Shown: positions 34,609 through 44,292, numbered from the stretch's first letter. The stretch: DNA of 64,000 nt from Thermococcus peptonophilus (GCF_001592435.1 NZ_CP014750.1:1736001-1800000); one strand, 5' to 3'. Numbers and translations: made by a program. The notes: generated by a model not told the origin, from the letters alone.

Positions 34609-36414
34609 TCACCACTCAAGTTCATACTTTCTCAGTGTCTCCTCAGTTGGAATACCTCTCTCGTCCCAGCCCCTCAGCTTATAGTATTCGTCCTTCATCC
34701 TCTCGAACTTCTCCCGGTCGAGTTTGACCCCCTTCCATGGGCCAGAGCGGATTACACTCTCAAAGAGCCTGGGTGAGAGGGTGTCCTCCTCCCTGTTAAC
34801 GCCCCTCCTGACGTTGAACATCCTCTCAAGAGTCCTTATCTTCTCGGCGTAGAAGTGGAGCTTCTCGGGGCTCATTTCTATCCCCGTTGCCGCTGTGAAG
34901 GCTTCGGCCCACAGTTCAAGGGGGATTGAGAGCATCGGCGTGTCGCAGACACCGAGGGAGTCAGCTATGATGTGCTCGTTCTCGAAGTAGGCGACCAGTT
35001 TTGCCTTCCCCTTATAGTTGGTTGGCTCTGCGGCGCTTTCATCACCAACTATCTCCCTCGCCACTTTCTTGGCCTTCTCGGGTTTTGTGTAGTAGGATGA
35101 AGCTGGGAAGCCGTGTATTGCCCTGCTTATACTCCCGCTCTCCGAGACCGCTCCAGCTAAGGCTACTCCGCGGAACGGCCTTACGTCGCTGCTCCAGGAC
35201 TCCATCCCACCTTTGACGTAAACGGCTGGAACGCCAAAGTGCTCGCTTGCCCTCTTCACACCTTCCGCGAGCACGTTCCCTGGACCCTCGCGGTTCACTA
35301 TCTCATCTATAAGCCAAAGTATATCTTCAGTTCCGAGCTTCACGAGACCAAGGCGGGAAGCGTAGGCTATCACAGCCGCTGTACCCATTATATCCATCCC
35401 TTCCCTCTGGAGCCTCAGGTAGACCTTCCAGGCGAGTTCTGGATCCTTTATCTTGAGGATGAAGAGTATAGCCGGAAAAGTGCCCTGGCAGGCCACCATT
35501 GGAGCCTCTTCGTCCTTGTACTCGACCCAGGCCCAGCACCTCAGCGGGCAGGAGAAGCAGCTGTTTGGCCTTAGCGTGGCCATCTCTTCGAAGAACCTCT
35601 TAGCGTTCCTGACGGCTTCTTCTGCTTCTTCCCAGTAGTCCTCCTCGTAGTCGCCGAAATAGGGCCTCCTCGCTTTCAGCAGGGAGAGCGCGATGTTTGC
35701 GTGCCAGTTCTCGTACTTCTTGAAGGCCGGGCTCTCCCTTATCCTCTTCTGGATTTCGAAGTTAACTTCCATGAGCCTCTTCGTGTCCCTCACTTTAACC
35801 CCCTTCGTCCCCGCGACTGCTATCGCCTTGAGGTTCTTGCTCCCCATTACTGCCCCAAGTCCGCCTCTAGCCGCTAAATTGCGCTTCGAGAAGCTTATCC
35901 CCGCTGTTTTAACGAGATTGGCGCCCGCCTTTCCGATGCACGCGACCTGGACGTCCTCCCTTCCGAGCTTCTTTACGCAGTCAACGGTATCGTATACGTC
36001 GTACTCCCAGCAGGCCTCTGCATCGTGGAAGGTAACTTCGTCGTCTATGATGCGTATGCACGTTGGCTCCTTGCTCCTCCCGGTTATAACGATCCCATCG
36101 TAGCCGGCAAACTTGAGGGCCGCGCCGAAATCTCCTCCTGCACTGCTCCCACCGAGCAGGTTAGTCACGGGCGAGAGCGATACGATGTCTATCCTAGAAC
36201 TTGACGGGGCAACACCAGTGAGCGGGCCGGTCATCATCACCAGTACGTTCTCGGGGTCAAGGGCGTCTGCATCCGGTGGAATTAGGTCGTAGGCAATCTT
36301 GGTGGCTATCCCCCTGCCCCCCAAGAAGTCAGCTGCATACTTGTCAGTGGGGATCGTCTTGATGAGGCGGGTACTCAAGTCCACAAAGAGGATTTTTCCA
36401 GCGTAGCCGAACAT
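34609..36414 (-). CDS. Aldehyde ferredoxin oxidoreductase family tungsten enzyme, copy 1
   Basis: A 601-residue paralogue of the gene downstream, starting MFGYAGKILFVDL, with the cluster ligands CFSCPLRCWAW, the distal DSLGVC and [17 protein letters not shown]. The two differ across most of the chain, so the duplication is old or came in by transfer, not a recent tandem copy. It starts one base after the polyferredoxin gene. Both catalytic copies keep all cluster Cys, so both should be active, possibly on different aldehydes or acids. Confidence 0.92.
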   Translation of the reverse strand: MFGYAGKILFVDLSTRLIKTIPTDKYAADFLGGRGIATKIAYDLIPPDADALDPENVLVMMTGPLTGVAPSSSRIDIVSLSPVTNLLGGSSAGGDFGAALKFAGYDGIVITGRSKEPTCIRIIDDEVTFHDAEACWEYDVYDTVDCVKKLGREDVQVACIGKAGANLVKTAGISFSKRNLAARGGLGAVMGSKNLKAIAVAGTKGVKVRDTKRLMEVNFEIQKRIRESPAFKKYENWHANIALSLLKARRPYFGDYEEDYWEEAEEAVRNAKRFFEEMATLRPNSCFSCPLRCWAWVEYKDEEAPMVACQGTFPAILFILKIKDPELAWKVYLRLQREGMDIMGTAAVIAYASRLGLVKLGTEDILWLIDEIVNREGPGNVLAEGVKRASEHFGVPAVYVKGGMESWSSDVRPFRGVALAGAVSESGSISRAIHGFPASSYYTKPEKAKKVAREIVGDESAAEPTNYKGKAKLVAYFENEHIIADSLGVCDTPMLSIPLELWAEAFTAATGIEMSPEKLHFYAEKIRTLERMFNVRRGVNREEDTLSPRLFESVIRSGPWKGVKLDREKFERMKDEYYKLRGWDERGIPTEETLRKYELEW

Positions 36415-36415
36415 T

Positions 36416-36868
36416 TCAATCCGCCTCCCCGTAGAGGATTCTAACCCCCCTCTTCCTCGCCTCGGGGACGGCGTCGTCCGGAACGAGCTCTATGACGTTC
36501 ATTGGACAGTATTTGACGCACTGGGGGTCTCCGCCGCAGAGGTCGCAGCGTATCATCTGGTGGTTGATGTAGTCGTAGAGAACTCCTCCTATGGGACATA
36601 CGAGGGTGCACATCTTGCAGCGGATGCACTTCTCGTCGTCAACTATCCTGATGCCCCCCTGCATGTGGATTGCTTCCATCGGGCAGACTAGTTCGCAGGG
36701 AGCGTCCTCGCACTGGAGGCACATTATCGGAAACTTCTCTCCCTTGTAGCCGAGCACGTGAATCCTCGAGAGATCGGGGTTTACAACTCCCTCGTGGCTG
36801 AGAGAACAGACCATCTCGCAGGTGCGGCACCCTATGCACTTGTCCTCATGAACTATCAGGTATGGCAA
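36416..36868 (-). CDS. Four-cluster ferredoxin subunit of the tungsten enzyme (WorS/AorA-like)
   Basis: A 150-residue protein with four CxxC-type groups (CIGCRTCEMVC, CLQCEDAPCELVC, CIRCKMCTLVC, CDLCGGDPQCVKYC), as in the small subunit of WOR5 and the AorA subunit of bacterial AOR complexes. The start is TTG at 36868, preceded by GGTGAT; no in-frame ATG is available. It is the first gene of the operon, with TATA CTTTTATATG (36901-36910) upstream. Confidence 0.92.
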   Translation of the reverse strand: MPYLIVHEDKCIGCRTCEMVCSLSHEGVVNPDLSRIHVLGYKGEKFPIMCLQCEDAPCELVCPMEAIHMQGGIRIVDDEKCIRCKMCTLVCPIGGVLYDYINHQMIRCDLCGGDPQCVKYCPMNVIELVPDDAVPEARKRGVRILYGEAD

Positions 36869-36924
36869 CTCTCATCACCGATATTATTTTAAAAAAATTT
36901 CATATAAAAGACTTTTCAAACATA

Positions 36925-36941
36925 AACCTGAGGTTGTGGAC
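36925..36941. promoter_or_regulatory. One-mismatch SurR-type site before the tungsten enzyme operon
   Basis: AAC-CTGAG-GTT-GTG-GAC matches eight of nine fixed positions of AACn5GTTn3AAC. It sits about 15 bases upstream of the operon's TATA, the same position as the exact sites before hypA and the Ni/Co transporter. Confidence 0.4.
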
Positions 36942-36954
36942 AAAAGTGGGAAGT

Positions 36955-38069
36955 CTAAAACTCGAACCGCTCTCTGAGGGGCCTTATTAGCGCCTCAGCC
37001 ATGAAGAGAGCGCTCACAACGAGAACTGCGGCAATTATAAAAGTCCTCCTAACGCCAACGAGTTCTATGGAAAGGCTCCCAAGGAGGGGGGCATAGAGCC
37101 CTCTTATCCCGCAGGTCGTCAGGTGGAGCGCCGAGAGATCCTCTGTCCTGTAGTCAGGGATTCCCATCGAGAAGGCCTGCCAGCCTATTGAGATGGCTGA
37201 ACCTCCAATGGCACAGAGGGCACTCGCGAGGTAAACGTACCAGGCTGAAGTGCTCGCGAAGTAGACCATTGCCATGGCACCAATGGCAATGAAGCCAAGC
37301 TGAAAGACCCTTATGACGTGGGAAGGCCGAGTGATAACCCTTCCCCACAGCTCGGAGAAGAGTACGTACGTAAGGCTGTTTATCGCCATGGCGATTCCGA
37401 TTACAGTGTTGGAGAGGTTAAGGACTCTAACCTCGAGGATTGGAATCGCAGGAATCATCATCAGCATTCCGGTTCCTGCTATCATAAACATCGCTACCAT
37501 GCCCAGAATCAGCTTATCCCTGTAGGGTAGCTCGCTCTCCTCCTCTACCTCTCCCCTAAGGTCCGGAAAGGGGAGCCTTGAGAGTGCCGCAATAAGAAGC
37601 AGGCCTGCAGCTAAGATGAAGGCGAGCCTGTGGCTCTCCACGTCCATTATGTAGCCCGCGACTCCAACGGCTATGGTATAGACTATTGTATAGGTTGCCT
37701 CGGCGTGACCCAGAACCCTGATGTCCATATAGACTCGCTCGACTATTAGAGGGTAGAGAACTGGAAGACAAAGAGAAAGAATGTTAAAGCGCTCTGGGAG
37801 AACGCGGACAGCAGAAGGAAGATGGAAGCCAAGAGCAGGGAAGTTACTATGAGCCTTTTTGCACCGGTTTTTCGCGAGGCTCTGGCCCATAGGGGGGAGA
37901 AGAGATTCGAGACGTAGGCGCTGCTCCCGAGGAGGCCCACCATGAACGGAGAGGCACCCATTCTTGTGATTATCACCTCGAAGAAGGCTTCGGCAAGTCC
38001 TTCGGCACCTCCGAGAGATCCCTGGCTGAGGAACTCGAACTTAAGGAGCTTCCTTGCCTCGTCGTTCAT
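36955..38069 (-). pseudogene. Major facilitator superfamily transporter, frameshifted
   Basis: The two frames join into a 371-residue MFS protein with about 11-12 helices. The first frame (from 38069) ends soon after FFLFVFQ; homology continues as VLYPLIVERVYMDIRVLG in another frame. One base is missing near 37755-37770. The N-terminal part (MVGLLGSSAYVSNLFSPLWA) and the rest are otherwise intact, so this is a very recent loss or a sequence error. Its start overlaps the stop of the small gene upstream (ATGA). Substrate unknown. Confidence 0.82.
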
Positions 38070-38341
38070 AGACCTTCCCTCAGCAGTAAACTGCCGGCGA
38101 ACCTTCCCCTCCAGCTAAGCTCTACTTTAGTCCCAAAGGGGCCCCTCCAGACGCTCTCGACCTCAAGCTCATCAACCGGTGCCATGAACTTGAGCTTTCC
38201 GACCTTCTTTCCGTCCACGAAGACAACGACTTTTCCTCCCCTCTCGACGAGCTCTGCCCTGCTTAGAAGCTCTTTAACTTTCTCCCGCACTTCCGGGGTG
38301 ACCTCCTCCCTCGCTTTTTTACCGCAGCCCATCCTGAGCAT
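38066..38341 (-). CDS. Small conserved hypothetical protein
   Basis: A 91-residue basic/acidic protein starting MLRMGCGKKAREEV, with a beta-rich second half (GGKVVVFVDGKKVGKLKF, VELSWRGRFAGSLL). No family recognised. The start could also be GTG 38356. It is coupled to the transporter downstream. The gap 38342-38492 beyond it is A/T-rich and holds no gene I can see. Confidence 0.65.
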   Translation of the reverse strand: MLRMGCGKKAREEVTPEVREKVKELLSRAELVERGGKVVVFVDGKKVGKLKFMAPVDELEVESVWRGPFGTKVELSWRGRFAGSLLLREGL

Positions 38342-38492
38342 TTTGGTCACTGACACTAATTATTCACTGCTCATAATTAACTTTTTCCAATTAACAACTC
38401 TTAGACGGCAATAACTGATACCAAAAAGTGTAGAATGTTGTGATGTAACTTACTTATTTCCTCTGCTGGATTCTCAAATCTTCTAACCAACT

Positions 38493-38906
38493 TCACTCAA
38501 GCCTGACTATCTCCACCTCTCCCCTTATCTTCTCCGCCCCAACGGTGTTGAAGACCGTCCCGTACTTCTCGGCCAGTTCCTTCACGCGCATGATCTTCTT
38601 CTCGTCCTCGTTAGTGAAGACTGTGATCTTGTAGGTTATCTCCTTCAGCTGAGGTTCGTCAAGTCCGCGCCAGCCCTTGACCTCGACCTCAAAGCCTTTC
38701 ACGTCGAGGCGCATCTTCTTGATCAGCCTGCCCCAGTTGACGGTTAAACAGCCGCCGATCGCAGCTAAGAGGTACTCCGTCGGGTTAGGGCCTTTGTTGT
38801 AGCCGTCCGTGTTCGTGTCTATGTAAAAGGTAAACTCCCTCACCTTCGCTTCACTTCCGACGTTGCCGTCCCACTTCAGGTGTGCCGAGTACTCAAGGCG
38901 CTCCAT
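38493..38906 (-). CDS. OsmC/Ohr-like protein
   Basis: A 137-residue OsmC-fold protein. GPNPTEYLLAAIGGCLTVNWG contains the conserved redox Cys; a second Cys at the usual place is missing, so peroxide reduction of the Ohr type is doubtful. ATG 38906 follows GGGGG; ATG 38912, which overlaps the preceding stop, is possible. It is downstream of moaD and the formaldehyde oxidoreductase gene, probably in one transcript, and may act in aldehyde or peroxide stress. Confidence 0.85.
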   Translation of the reverse strand: MERLEYSAHLKWDGNVGSEAKVREFTFYIDTNTDGYNKGPNPTEYLLAAIGGCLTVNWGRLIKKMRLDVKGFEVEVKGWRGLDEPQLKEITYKITVFTNEDEKKIMRVKELAEKYGTVFNTVGAEKIRGEVEIVRLE

Positions 38907-38908
38907 TC

Positions 38909-39139
38909 TCATCCCCCGCTGAGAACCGGCATGAGCTTTACCTCGTCGGTATCTTCAACCTCAGCGTCCCCCCTCGCCGGCTTTCCGTTTATCATTATGA
39001 TTTTGTCTTTGAACTCGTCGTACCTCGGAATAAGCTCCCTGAGAAGCTCATCCACCTTTTTCTTTCCATCAAGCTTTACCTCAAGCTCCCTCGCGCCGGC
39101 AAGGTGAGCAAAGGCTCCCATCAGCTTTATACGCACCAT
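38909..39139 (-). CDS. MoaD/ThiS-family sulfur carrier
   Basis: A 76-residue ubiquitin-like protein ending in the Gly-Gly needed for thiocarboxylate formation (KLMPVLSGG). Such carriers supply the dithiolene sulfur of molybdopterin/tungstopterin. ATG 39139 has GGTGA five bases before. It follows the tungsten enzyme FOR by about 70 bases, which supports a role in its cofactor. Confidence 0.88.
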   Translation of the reverse strand: MVRIKLMGAFAHLAGARELEVKLDGKKKVDELLRELIPRYDEFKDKIIMINGKPARGDAEVEDTDEVKLMPVLSGG

Positions 39140-39208
39140 TTCCATCACCACCAAGAGTTAGGCCCAGAACGATAAAAATTTGTCGAAGGTAAAGGAAAGA
39201 AAAGGAGA

Positions 39209-41068
39209 TCACTCGAGCTTGGTAACCTTCTCCAGCTCCGGAATGACCTCTTCGAGGCCGAGCTTTTGGAGGGTCTCCTTCTTCGGGATTCCGCGCTCGT
39301 CCCAGCCCCTGAGCCTGTAGTACTCGCTGAGAAGTTCATCGTACTTCTTCTCGTCGAGGTGCTGGCCCTTGTACGGGCCGCTCTTGAGGCCCTCGATGAA
39401 CCATCTTCTCGGCGGGTAGTCCATCTTCCTGTCCCAGTTGCCGTTGAACTCCCTGACCCAGTAGGCCCTTATGAGTGCGTAGAGCCTGTCGGCAGCGGCG
39501 TAGAGATCGTCCCAGGTGTACTTGACGCCGGTGATGGCCTCGAGGAGCTTCGGATAATAGTTGATGTCGAGACCGACCTCGACCCACGGAAGTCTGCACG
39601 CGGTGAGCATCTCAAAGAGGCCACCCCTGAGGCGCTGGAGCTCTATCACCTTAGCAGCCTTCTCCGGAGTGTAAGTTATCTTATACTCGACCTTCTTGGC
39701 CTTCTCGCCCTCTATTGGAGCGGTTCCGATCTCCCAGGCTATGACCCAGGCCTCCTTGTGGTGGGCACCTATTGAGCTGGTTCCATAAGCGAGTGCCATC
39801 GCCGGGTAGATGAAGCAGTTGTAACCGCTTACCTCAAGGCCCTTCACGTGCATGGCGAAGTCGTGGGTGCCGAGCTTCTCGGCCATGGCCTTAACGCCCT
39901 CTGCCGCGAGGTTTCCAAGCTCTCCCCTGCGGTAAGCGATGTCGAGGGCGAGCTGCTTGGCACCCTTGAAGTCGCCGAAGGTCGGACCGTCCTTGAGGAT
40001 GCCCTTCTCAACGGCCTCCATTACATGGGCTATTGAGCCGCCGAGGCTGATGGTGTCCATACCCATGTCGTCCGCTATCCTGTTGAGGACCGAGACCTCA
40101 TTGAGCTTTCCGAGCCCCAGGTTAGAACCGAGCAGTGCAACGTTCTCGTAGTCGAGCTCGCTCTCCTGACCTTCAGCGTCGAGCACGACGTTTCCACAGG
40201 GCATGTTACAGTAGGGGCAGCCACGCTGCTTGACCTTCATTCCCTCCATTGTGTAGCCGTCTATTGAGCGGGCGAACTCAAAGCTTCCATCGCTGAAGTT
40301 CCTGGTTGGAAGGGCTGAGTTCTCGTTCGTCCACTCGACGGCCGCCATCGTACCCTGTCTCTTCCAGAAGGGATAGCCCGGCGAGTTCAGGATTGCGTTG
40401 TATGCTTCCTGACTCAGCTCCCTGAGCTTCTCCTTGTCAGCGACGGGTATCTCTTTGGTTCCCTTTATGACGACGGCCTTGAGGTTCTTGCTTCCCATGA
40501 CTGCACCCATACCGGGCCTTCCGGCGGCCCTGCCCTCCTGAGAGATCACAACGGCGTACTTGACGAGGTTTTCTCCGGCAGGGCCGATGCTGAGGACACC
40601 GACGTTCTTGCCGTGTATCTTCTTAAGCTCCCTCTCGGTCTCGAAGGTCCCCTTGCCCCAGAGGCCCTCAGCGCTCAGGATGCTCACGTTGTCGTCCTCG
40701 ATGTAGATGTAGACCGGCTTCTTGGCCTTGCCCTCGACGACTAGGGCATCATATCCGGCTTTCCTGAGGTGAACGGTCGCCATGGTTCCAAGGTTTCCGT
40801 CACCGTAGCCACCGGTGAGCGGGCTCTTGGCAGCGACAACCATCTTACCTCCGCTCGGTGTTGGGAGACCGTTGAACGGGCCAGATGCAAAAACGAGCTT
40901 GTTCTCGGGCCCAAGTGGATCAACGTTCTTGGCCTCGTTCCAGAGAATCCATGCGGCCAGACCCCTGCCGCCAATGAACTTCTTCGCGACTTCCTTTGGG
41001 TACTCCTGCACTTGGACCTTGTTGTTGGTAAGATCAACCCTGAGGATTCTTCCCCACCATCCTTTCAT
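39209..41068 (-). CDS. for: Tungsten formaldehyde:ferredoxin oxidoreductase
   Basis: FOR oxidises formaldehyde and short aldehydes to acids and reduces ferredoxin. The 619-residue length equals that of the characterised Pyrococcus enzyme, and the start [18 protein letters not shown] is the same. Cluster Cys are in CPYCNMPC and near [22 protein letters not shown] and pterin-binding GRGLAAWIL are also present. ATG 41068 has GGTGGTT upstream, and a TATA-like CTTTTATAGG lies about 40 bases before it. Confidence 0.97.
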   Translation of the reverse strand: MKGWWGRILRVDLTNNKVQVQEYPKEVAKKFIGGRGLAAWILWNEAKNVDPLGPENKLVFASGPFNGLPTPSGGKMVVAAKSPLTGGYGDGNLGTMATVHLRKAGYDALVVEGKAKKPVYIYIEDDNVSILSAEGLWGKGTFETERELKKIHGKNVGVLSIGPAGENLVKYAVVISQEGRAAGRPGMGAVMGSKNLKAVVIKGTKEIPVADKEKLRELSQEAYNAILNSPGYPFWKRQGTMAAVEWTNENSALPTRNFSDGSFEFARSIDGYTMEGMKVKQRGCPYCNMPCGNVVLDAEGQESELDYENVALLGSNLGLGKLNEVSVLNRIADDMGMDTISLGGSIAHVMEAVEKGILKDGPTFGDFKGAKQLALDIAYRRGELGNLAAEGVKAMAEKLGTHDFAMHVKGLEVSGYNCFIYPAMALAYGTSSIGAHHKEAWVIAWEIGTAPIEGEKAKKVEYKITYTPEKAAKVIELQRLRGGLFEMLTACRLPWVEVGLDINYYPKLLEAITGVKYTWDDLYAAADRLYALIRAYWVREFNGNWDRKMDYPPRRWFIEGLKSGPYKGQHLDEKKYDELLSEYYRLRGWDERGIPKKETLQKLGLEEVIPELEKVTKLE

Positions 41069-41415
41069 AGAAACCACCACATTAGATCAAGACGCCATCC
41101 TATAAAAGCTTTGAGTTTCCTAAAGGCCTTAACAGCCCCGTTGCCCGAAAATGGGTGGGTTTAACACGGAGGCCTTAATTATACCCCCGAATATGCTCGG
41201 TTTTTTTCGAAAATTTTGAGTGCTTTTTGGGCTTTTGCTGCATAATTTATGGCACTGAAGTACGTCCAATGGCCTATGTTTAGAAATGTTCGAGAATTCT
41301 CAACTGAATACGCCTCTCATGCTCGTTTGTATAAATCTAATGTGCTAGGGGAGGCAAGAATGCACTCCTGGGACCAAGTAGCTGGAAGAAGTAAATAAGG
41401 GAAAACAGCAGATGT
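41069..41415. other. Non-coding gap between for and the TPR protein gene
   Basis: This 347-base stretch has the for promoter at its left end. The rest is A/T-rich. One short frame (ATG 41276 to TAA 41398, plus strand) would give 40 residues starting MFRNVREFSTEY, with a TATA-like CATAATTTAT about 30 bases upstream but no ribosome binding site. I cannot tell whether it is a gene, a remnant or chance. Confidence 0.4.
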
Positions 41416-42375
41416 TCATAGCTCGGCTTCACCGAGCAGTTCGAGCATCTCGAGGAGACGCGGGTCCTTCACTTTCTCAATGGCTTTCTTAACTTCCTCT
41501 TCCTCAATCTTACCGTCCTTGAAGAGTGCCAGGGCTTTGACAGCCTCAAAGAAGTCTCTCCACTCCGGGAACGCCTCTATGAAGATGTCTACGTTCAGGT
41601 AAACAGTCTCGAAGTCGTCATCGAGGAAGAGCTGCCAGAGAACATCCATAAGCGCCCCGAAGGCTATGTCCTCGTAGTCAGTACCCCTGCCATAAACCAG
41701 GGCGTACAGGCACTCTTGAAGTGCCGCCTCGTAATCTTCGTACTCCTCGAAGATCTCCTCAAAGCTTAGGTGGGCCTCGACGAGGAGCTCCCTCTCCTCG
41801 AGTATCTTCGGCAGGACACCTGCGATTATGGCTTTACCCCTGTACGTGTCCCCGGCCTCGAAGGTTACGTAACCCCTGTATATTCTGAGCCTGAGGAGCT
41901 CCCTTTCGTCTCCCATCTTCTCGTAAAGTTCCTCCGCCTTCTCGATGAGTTCCAGGGCCTTTTCATACTCCTGAATCTCCTCGTGTATCATGGCCATGCT
42001 GTAGTATATTCTCGCGGCGTGCTCGATGTTGCCCTTGGCAACCTCCTCCTCAAGAAGCCCCCTGAACAGCTCCAGACTCTTTTCAAGCTCTCCTATGAGG
42101 TAGTACAGGTCAGCAAGGTGGAATTTAAGCTCGAATTCATCCTTCTCCTTTGCGAGCTTCTCGAACTCGCTTATCTTATCGATTCCCAGTATCTCGTGGT
42201 AGTAGTAGAGCACCAGCTTGTATAGCTCCCAGTCCTTGCACTCCTTGGCGATCTCCTCGGCCTTTTCAAGGACTTCTTTGAGCTGTTCATCGCTCAGGTC
42301 GTCCACCCTGTAGTAGAGAACCCTCTTGAGTTCCCCACAGTTTTTTTCCTGGATGGCTTTCATCAGCTCTTCCAT
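41416..42375 (-). CDS. TPR-repeat protein
   Basis: A 319-residue, highly acidic helical protein. At least four tetratricopeptide-like units can be seen, the clearest being LADLYYLIGELEKSLELFRG and AMIHEEIQEYEKALELIEKA. Such proteins are protein-binding scaffolds; no partner is evident. ATG 42375 has GGTGA five bases before it. It is divergent from the RNase Z gene. Confidence 0.87.
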   Translation of the reverse strand: MEELMKAIQEKNCGELKRVLYYRVDDLSDEQLKEVLEKAEEIAKECKDWELYKLVLYYYHEILGIDKISEFEKLAKEKDEFELKFHLADLYYLIGELEKSLELFRGLLEEEVAKGNIEHAARIYYSMAMIHEEIQEYEKALELIEKAEELYEKMGDERELLRLRIYRGYVTFEAGDTYRGKAIIAGVLPKILEERELLVEAHLSFEEIFEEYEDYEAALQECLYALVYGRGTDYEDIAFGALMDVLWQLFLDDDFETVYLNVDIFIEAFPEWRDFFEAVKALALFKDGKIEEEEVKKAIEKVKDPRLLEMLELLGEAEL

Positions 42376-42456
42376 GTTTTTCACCATATCTGGTTAGCCC
42401 TCAGAATATTTAACGCTTTGGCTTAGGTTTTTAACCCTTGGCCGAAACTATAGACC

Positions 42457-43401
42457 ATGCTTGAGGTCTTCTTCCTCGGTACAGGCGGCATAATGCCAAC
42501 TCGCGAAAGGAACGTCCCCGCTATAGCCCTACGTTACAGGGGCGGGATAATACTCTTCGACGCTGGAGAAGGCACGATAAGACAGATGAACACGGCGAAG
42601 CTCAGTCCGATGAAAGTGGACAAGATTTTTATCACCCACTTTCATGGAGATCACTACCTTGGAATTCCCGCGCTGATCCAGACCATGAACCTATGGGACA
42701 GGCGGAAGCCGCTCCATATCTACGGGCCTAAGTACACCTTCCAGTTTGTCCAGAACCTTCTGAACAGCGGCTTTTTCAGGCCGGGCTTTGATATCCACGT
42801 CCACGAGCTTGGGGAGACGAGGCTGAAGTTCGGAGACTATGAGGTGTGGAGCTTCAAGGTCGAGCACGGCATCCCTGCCCTCGGATACGTCTTCAAGGAG
42901 AAAGACAGAAGGGGGAAGTTCTTGAAGGAGAAACTGAGGGAGTACGGGCTTGAAGAGGGGCCGATACTTGGGAAGCTTGAGAGAGAGGGTAAAATCCAAT
43001 GGAACGGCCGGATAATCCGGCTTGAAGACGTTACAGGCCCAAGAAGGAAAGGTTTAAAGGTCGTTTACACTGGGGACACAGAGCCATGCGAGAGGGTGAA
43101 ACTCTTCTCAGAGCGGGCTGACCTCCTTATCCATGAGGCGACTTATCTGAATCCTGGAGACAGGGGTGAGAGCTACCACTCTACCGTTGAGGAGGCCTGC
43201 GACACGGCAAGGAGAGCTAAGGTGAAGCTACTTGCACTATTCCACAGGGCCTTCCGCTACAGTTATGAAGACTACGTCAAAGAAGCCCTCAAAATATGCG
43301 AAAGCCTCGGGGTTAGCGCTGTGGTTCCGAAGGACTTCGACGTAATAACCTTCAAATCGGGCACGTGGGAGCTTAGAAACCTTCTGGAGGAGAGAGGATG
43401 A
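42457..43401 (+). CDS. rnz: Ribonuclease Z (tRNA 3' endonuclease)
   Basis: A 314-residue metallo-beta-lactamase that trims tRNA 3' trailers. The zinc motif THFHGDHYLGIP, the downstream HEATY and the late LFHRAFRY with His are in place, and the exosite arm region (LREYGLEEGPILGKL) is of the short archaeal type. A TATA-like GTTTTTAACC lies about 25 bases upstream of the ATG and there is no ribosome binding site, so the mRNA is probably leaderless. Confidence 0.95.
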   Translation: MLEVFFLGTGGIMPTRERNVPAIALRYRGGIILFDAGEGTIRQMNTAKLSPMKVDKIFITHFHGDHYLGIPALIQTMNLWDRRKPLHIYGPKYTFQFVQNLLNSGFFRPGFDIHVHELGETRLKFGDYEVWSFKVEHGIPALGYVFKEKDRRGKFLKEKLREYGLEEGPILGKLEREGKIQWNGRIIRLEDVTGPRRKGLKVVYTGDTEPCERVKLFSERADLLIHEATYLNPGDRGESYHSTVEEACDTARRAKVKLLALFHRAFRYSYEDYVKEALKICESLGVSAVVPKDFDVITFKSGTWELRNLLEERG

Positions 43402-44060
43402 ACTATCTGCGCTACGTTAAAATAATAGGGACGATGCACGTTTCACCAAAGAGCAGGGACGAGGTTTTCAGGACGATATTAGCGGAAAGACCGCACGCCG
43501 TTGCCGTCGAGCTTGACCGGACACGGTTTATCGGAATGCAGCAGAAAATCGAAATGACCCTTTCTGACTCCCTCAGACTAGGAAGAAAGGGCATGATAAA
43601 CTACGTCCTTGCCAGGGTCGAGGAGAAGCTCGGCGAGACCTTTGGAATGGCTCCGGGCGAGGAGATGAAGGCAGCTATAGAGGCCGCCCGAGCCATCGGG
43701 GTACCTCTCTACCTCATAGACGAGGACATAGGCCTTATTCTCGCCAAGATATCCCGTGCACCGGCGAGGGAGAAGTTCCTCATGGGGCTGGAATCCCTGG
43801 GGGTTTTCCTTCCCATCAAGGCGGCTGACATCGGCGACCCTTTTGAGGAATACCGGTGGATGATGCTGGAGTTCAGGAGGAGGTATCCATACCTCTACCG
43901 CGTCCTAGTGGAGGAGCGGAACGAGGTGATGGCCAGAAACCTTATGATGATCGTCGATTCACTGCTCGCTGGGGGAGTAAAACGTCCGAAGGTTGTGGCG
44001 GTGGTGGGTCTAGGACACAAGCCCGGGATAGAACGCATTCTGAACAGGGGAAAGTCTTAA
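43398..44060 (+). CDS. TraB/PrgY family protein
   Basis: A 220-residue protein with the TraB-family motifs IIGTMHVSPKS, AVAVELDRTRF and VVGLGHKPGI. Family members (pheromone shutdown protein TraB) are probably metalloproteases related to the erythromycin esterase/Tiki fold, with His and Glu ligands. The membrane domain found in longer members is absent. It overlaps the RNase Z stop by four bases. Confidence 0.85.
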   Translation: MNYLRYVKIIGTMHVSPKSRDEVFRTILAERPHAVAVELDRTRFIGMQQKIEMTLSDSLRLGRKGMINYVLARVEEKLGETFGMAPGEEMKAAIEAARAIGVPLYLIDEDIGLILAKISRAPAREKFLMGLESLGVFLPIKAADIGDPFEEYRWMMLEFRRRYPYLYRVLVEERNEVMARNLMMIVDSLLAGGVKRPKVVAVVGLGHKPGIERILNRGKS

Positions 44061-44109
44061 CCCGTTACTTTTATATTCTGAAACGTCAAGAACCTTTGGA
44101 GGGCCAGCC

Positions 44110-44292
44110 ATGAAGGAGAGGCTTGAGAAGATGCTCAACGTTGAGATAATCAGAATCGAAGAGGCCGGCGACAAGATAGTTGTCTATGTTCCCGCTGATA
44201 AGGTCAGGATTGCCGTCGGGAGCGGCGGTGCCGCTGTAAAGGCCGCCGAGCTCGTCATCGGCAAGAAGATCGAGGTCAAGCCTGCAGAGTGA
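44110..44292 (+). CDS. Single KH-domain protein (60 residues)
   Basis: A tiny protein made of one KH-like RNA-binding unit: VEIIRIEEAGDKIVVYVP, then KVRIAVGSGGAAVKAAELVIG, in which the GSGG loop contacts RNA. GGAGGG precedes the ATG and a TATA-like CTTTTATATTC lies about 40 bases upstream, so it is a real gene. It resembles one KH unit of NusA. Confidence 0.85.
   Translation: MKERLEKMLNVEIIRIEEAGDKIVVYVPADKVRIAVGSGGAAVKAAELVIGKKIEVKPAE

Noticed and set aside
41276-41398. 40-residue open frame in the gap after the for gene
   Set aside because: No ribosome binding site, no recognised similarity and too short to call as a gene; recorded only as content of the gap.
42427-42435. GTTTTTAAC resembling a SurR half site before RNase Z
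   Set aside because: It is the TATA region of the gene, and the third arm of the extended consensus is absent.
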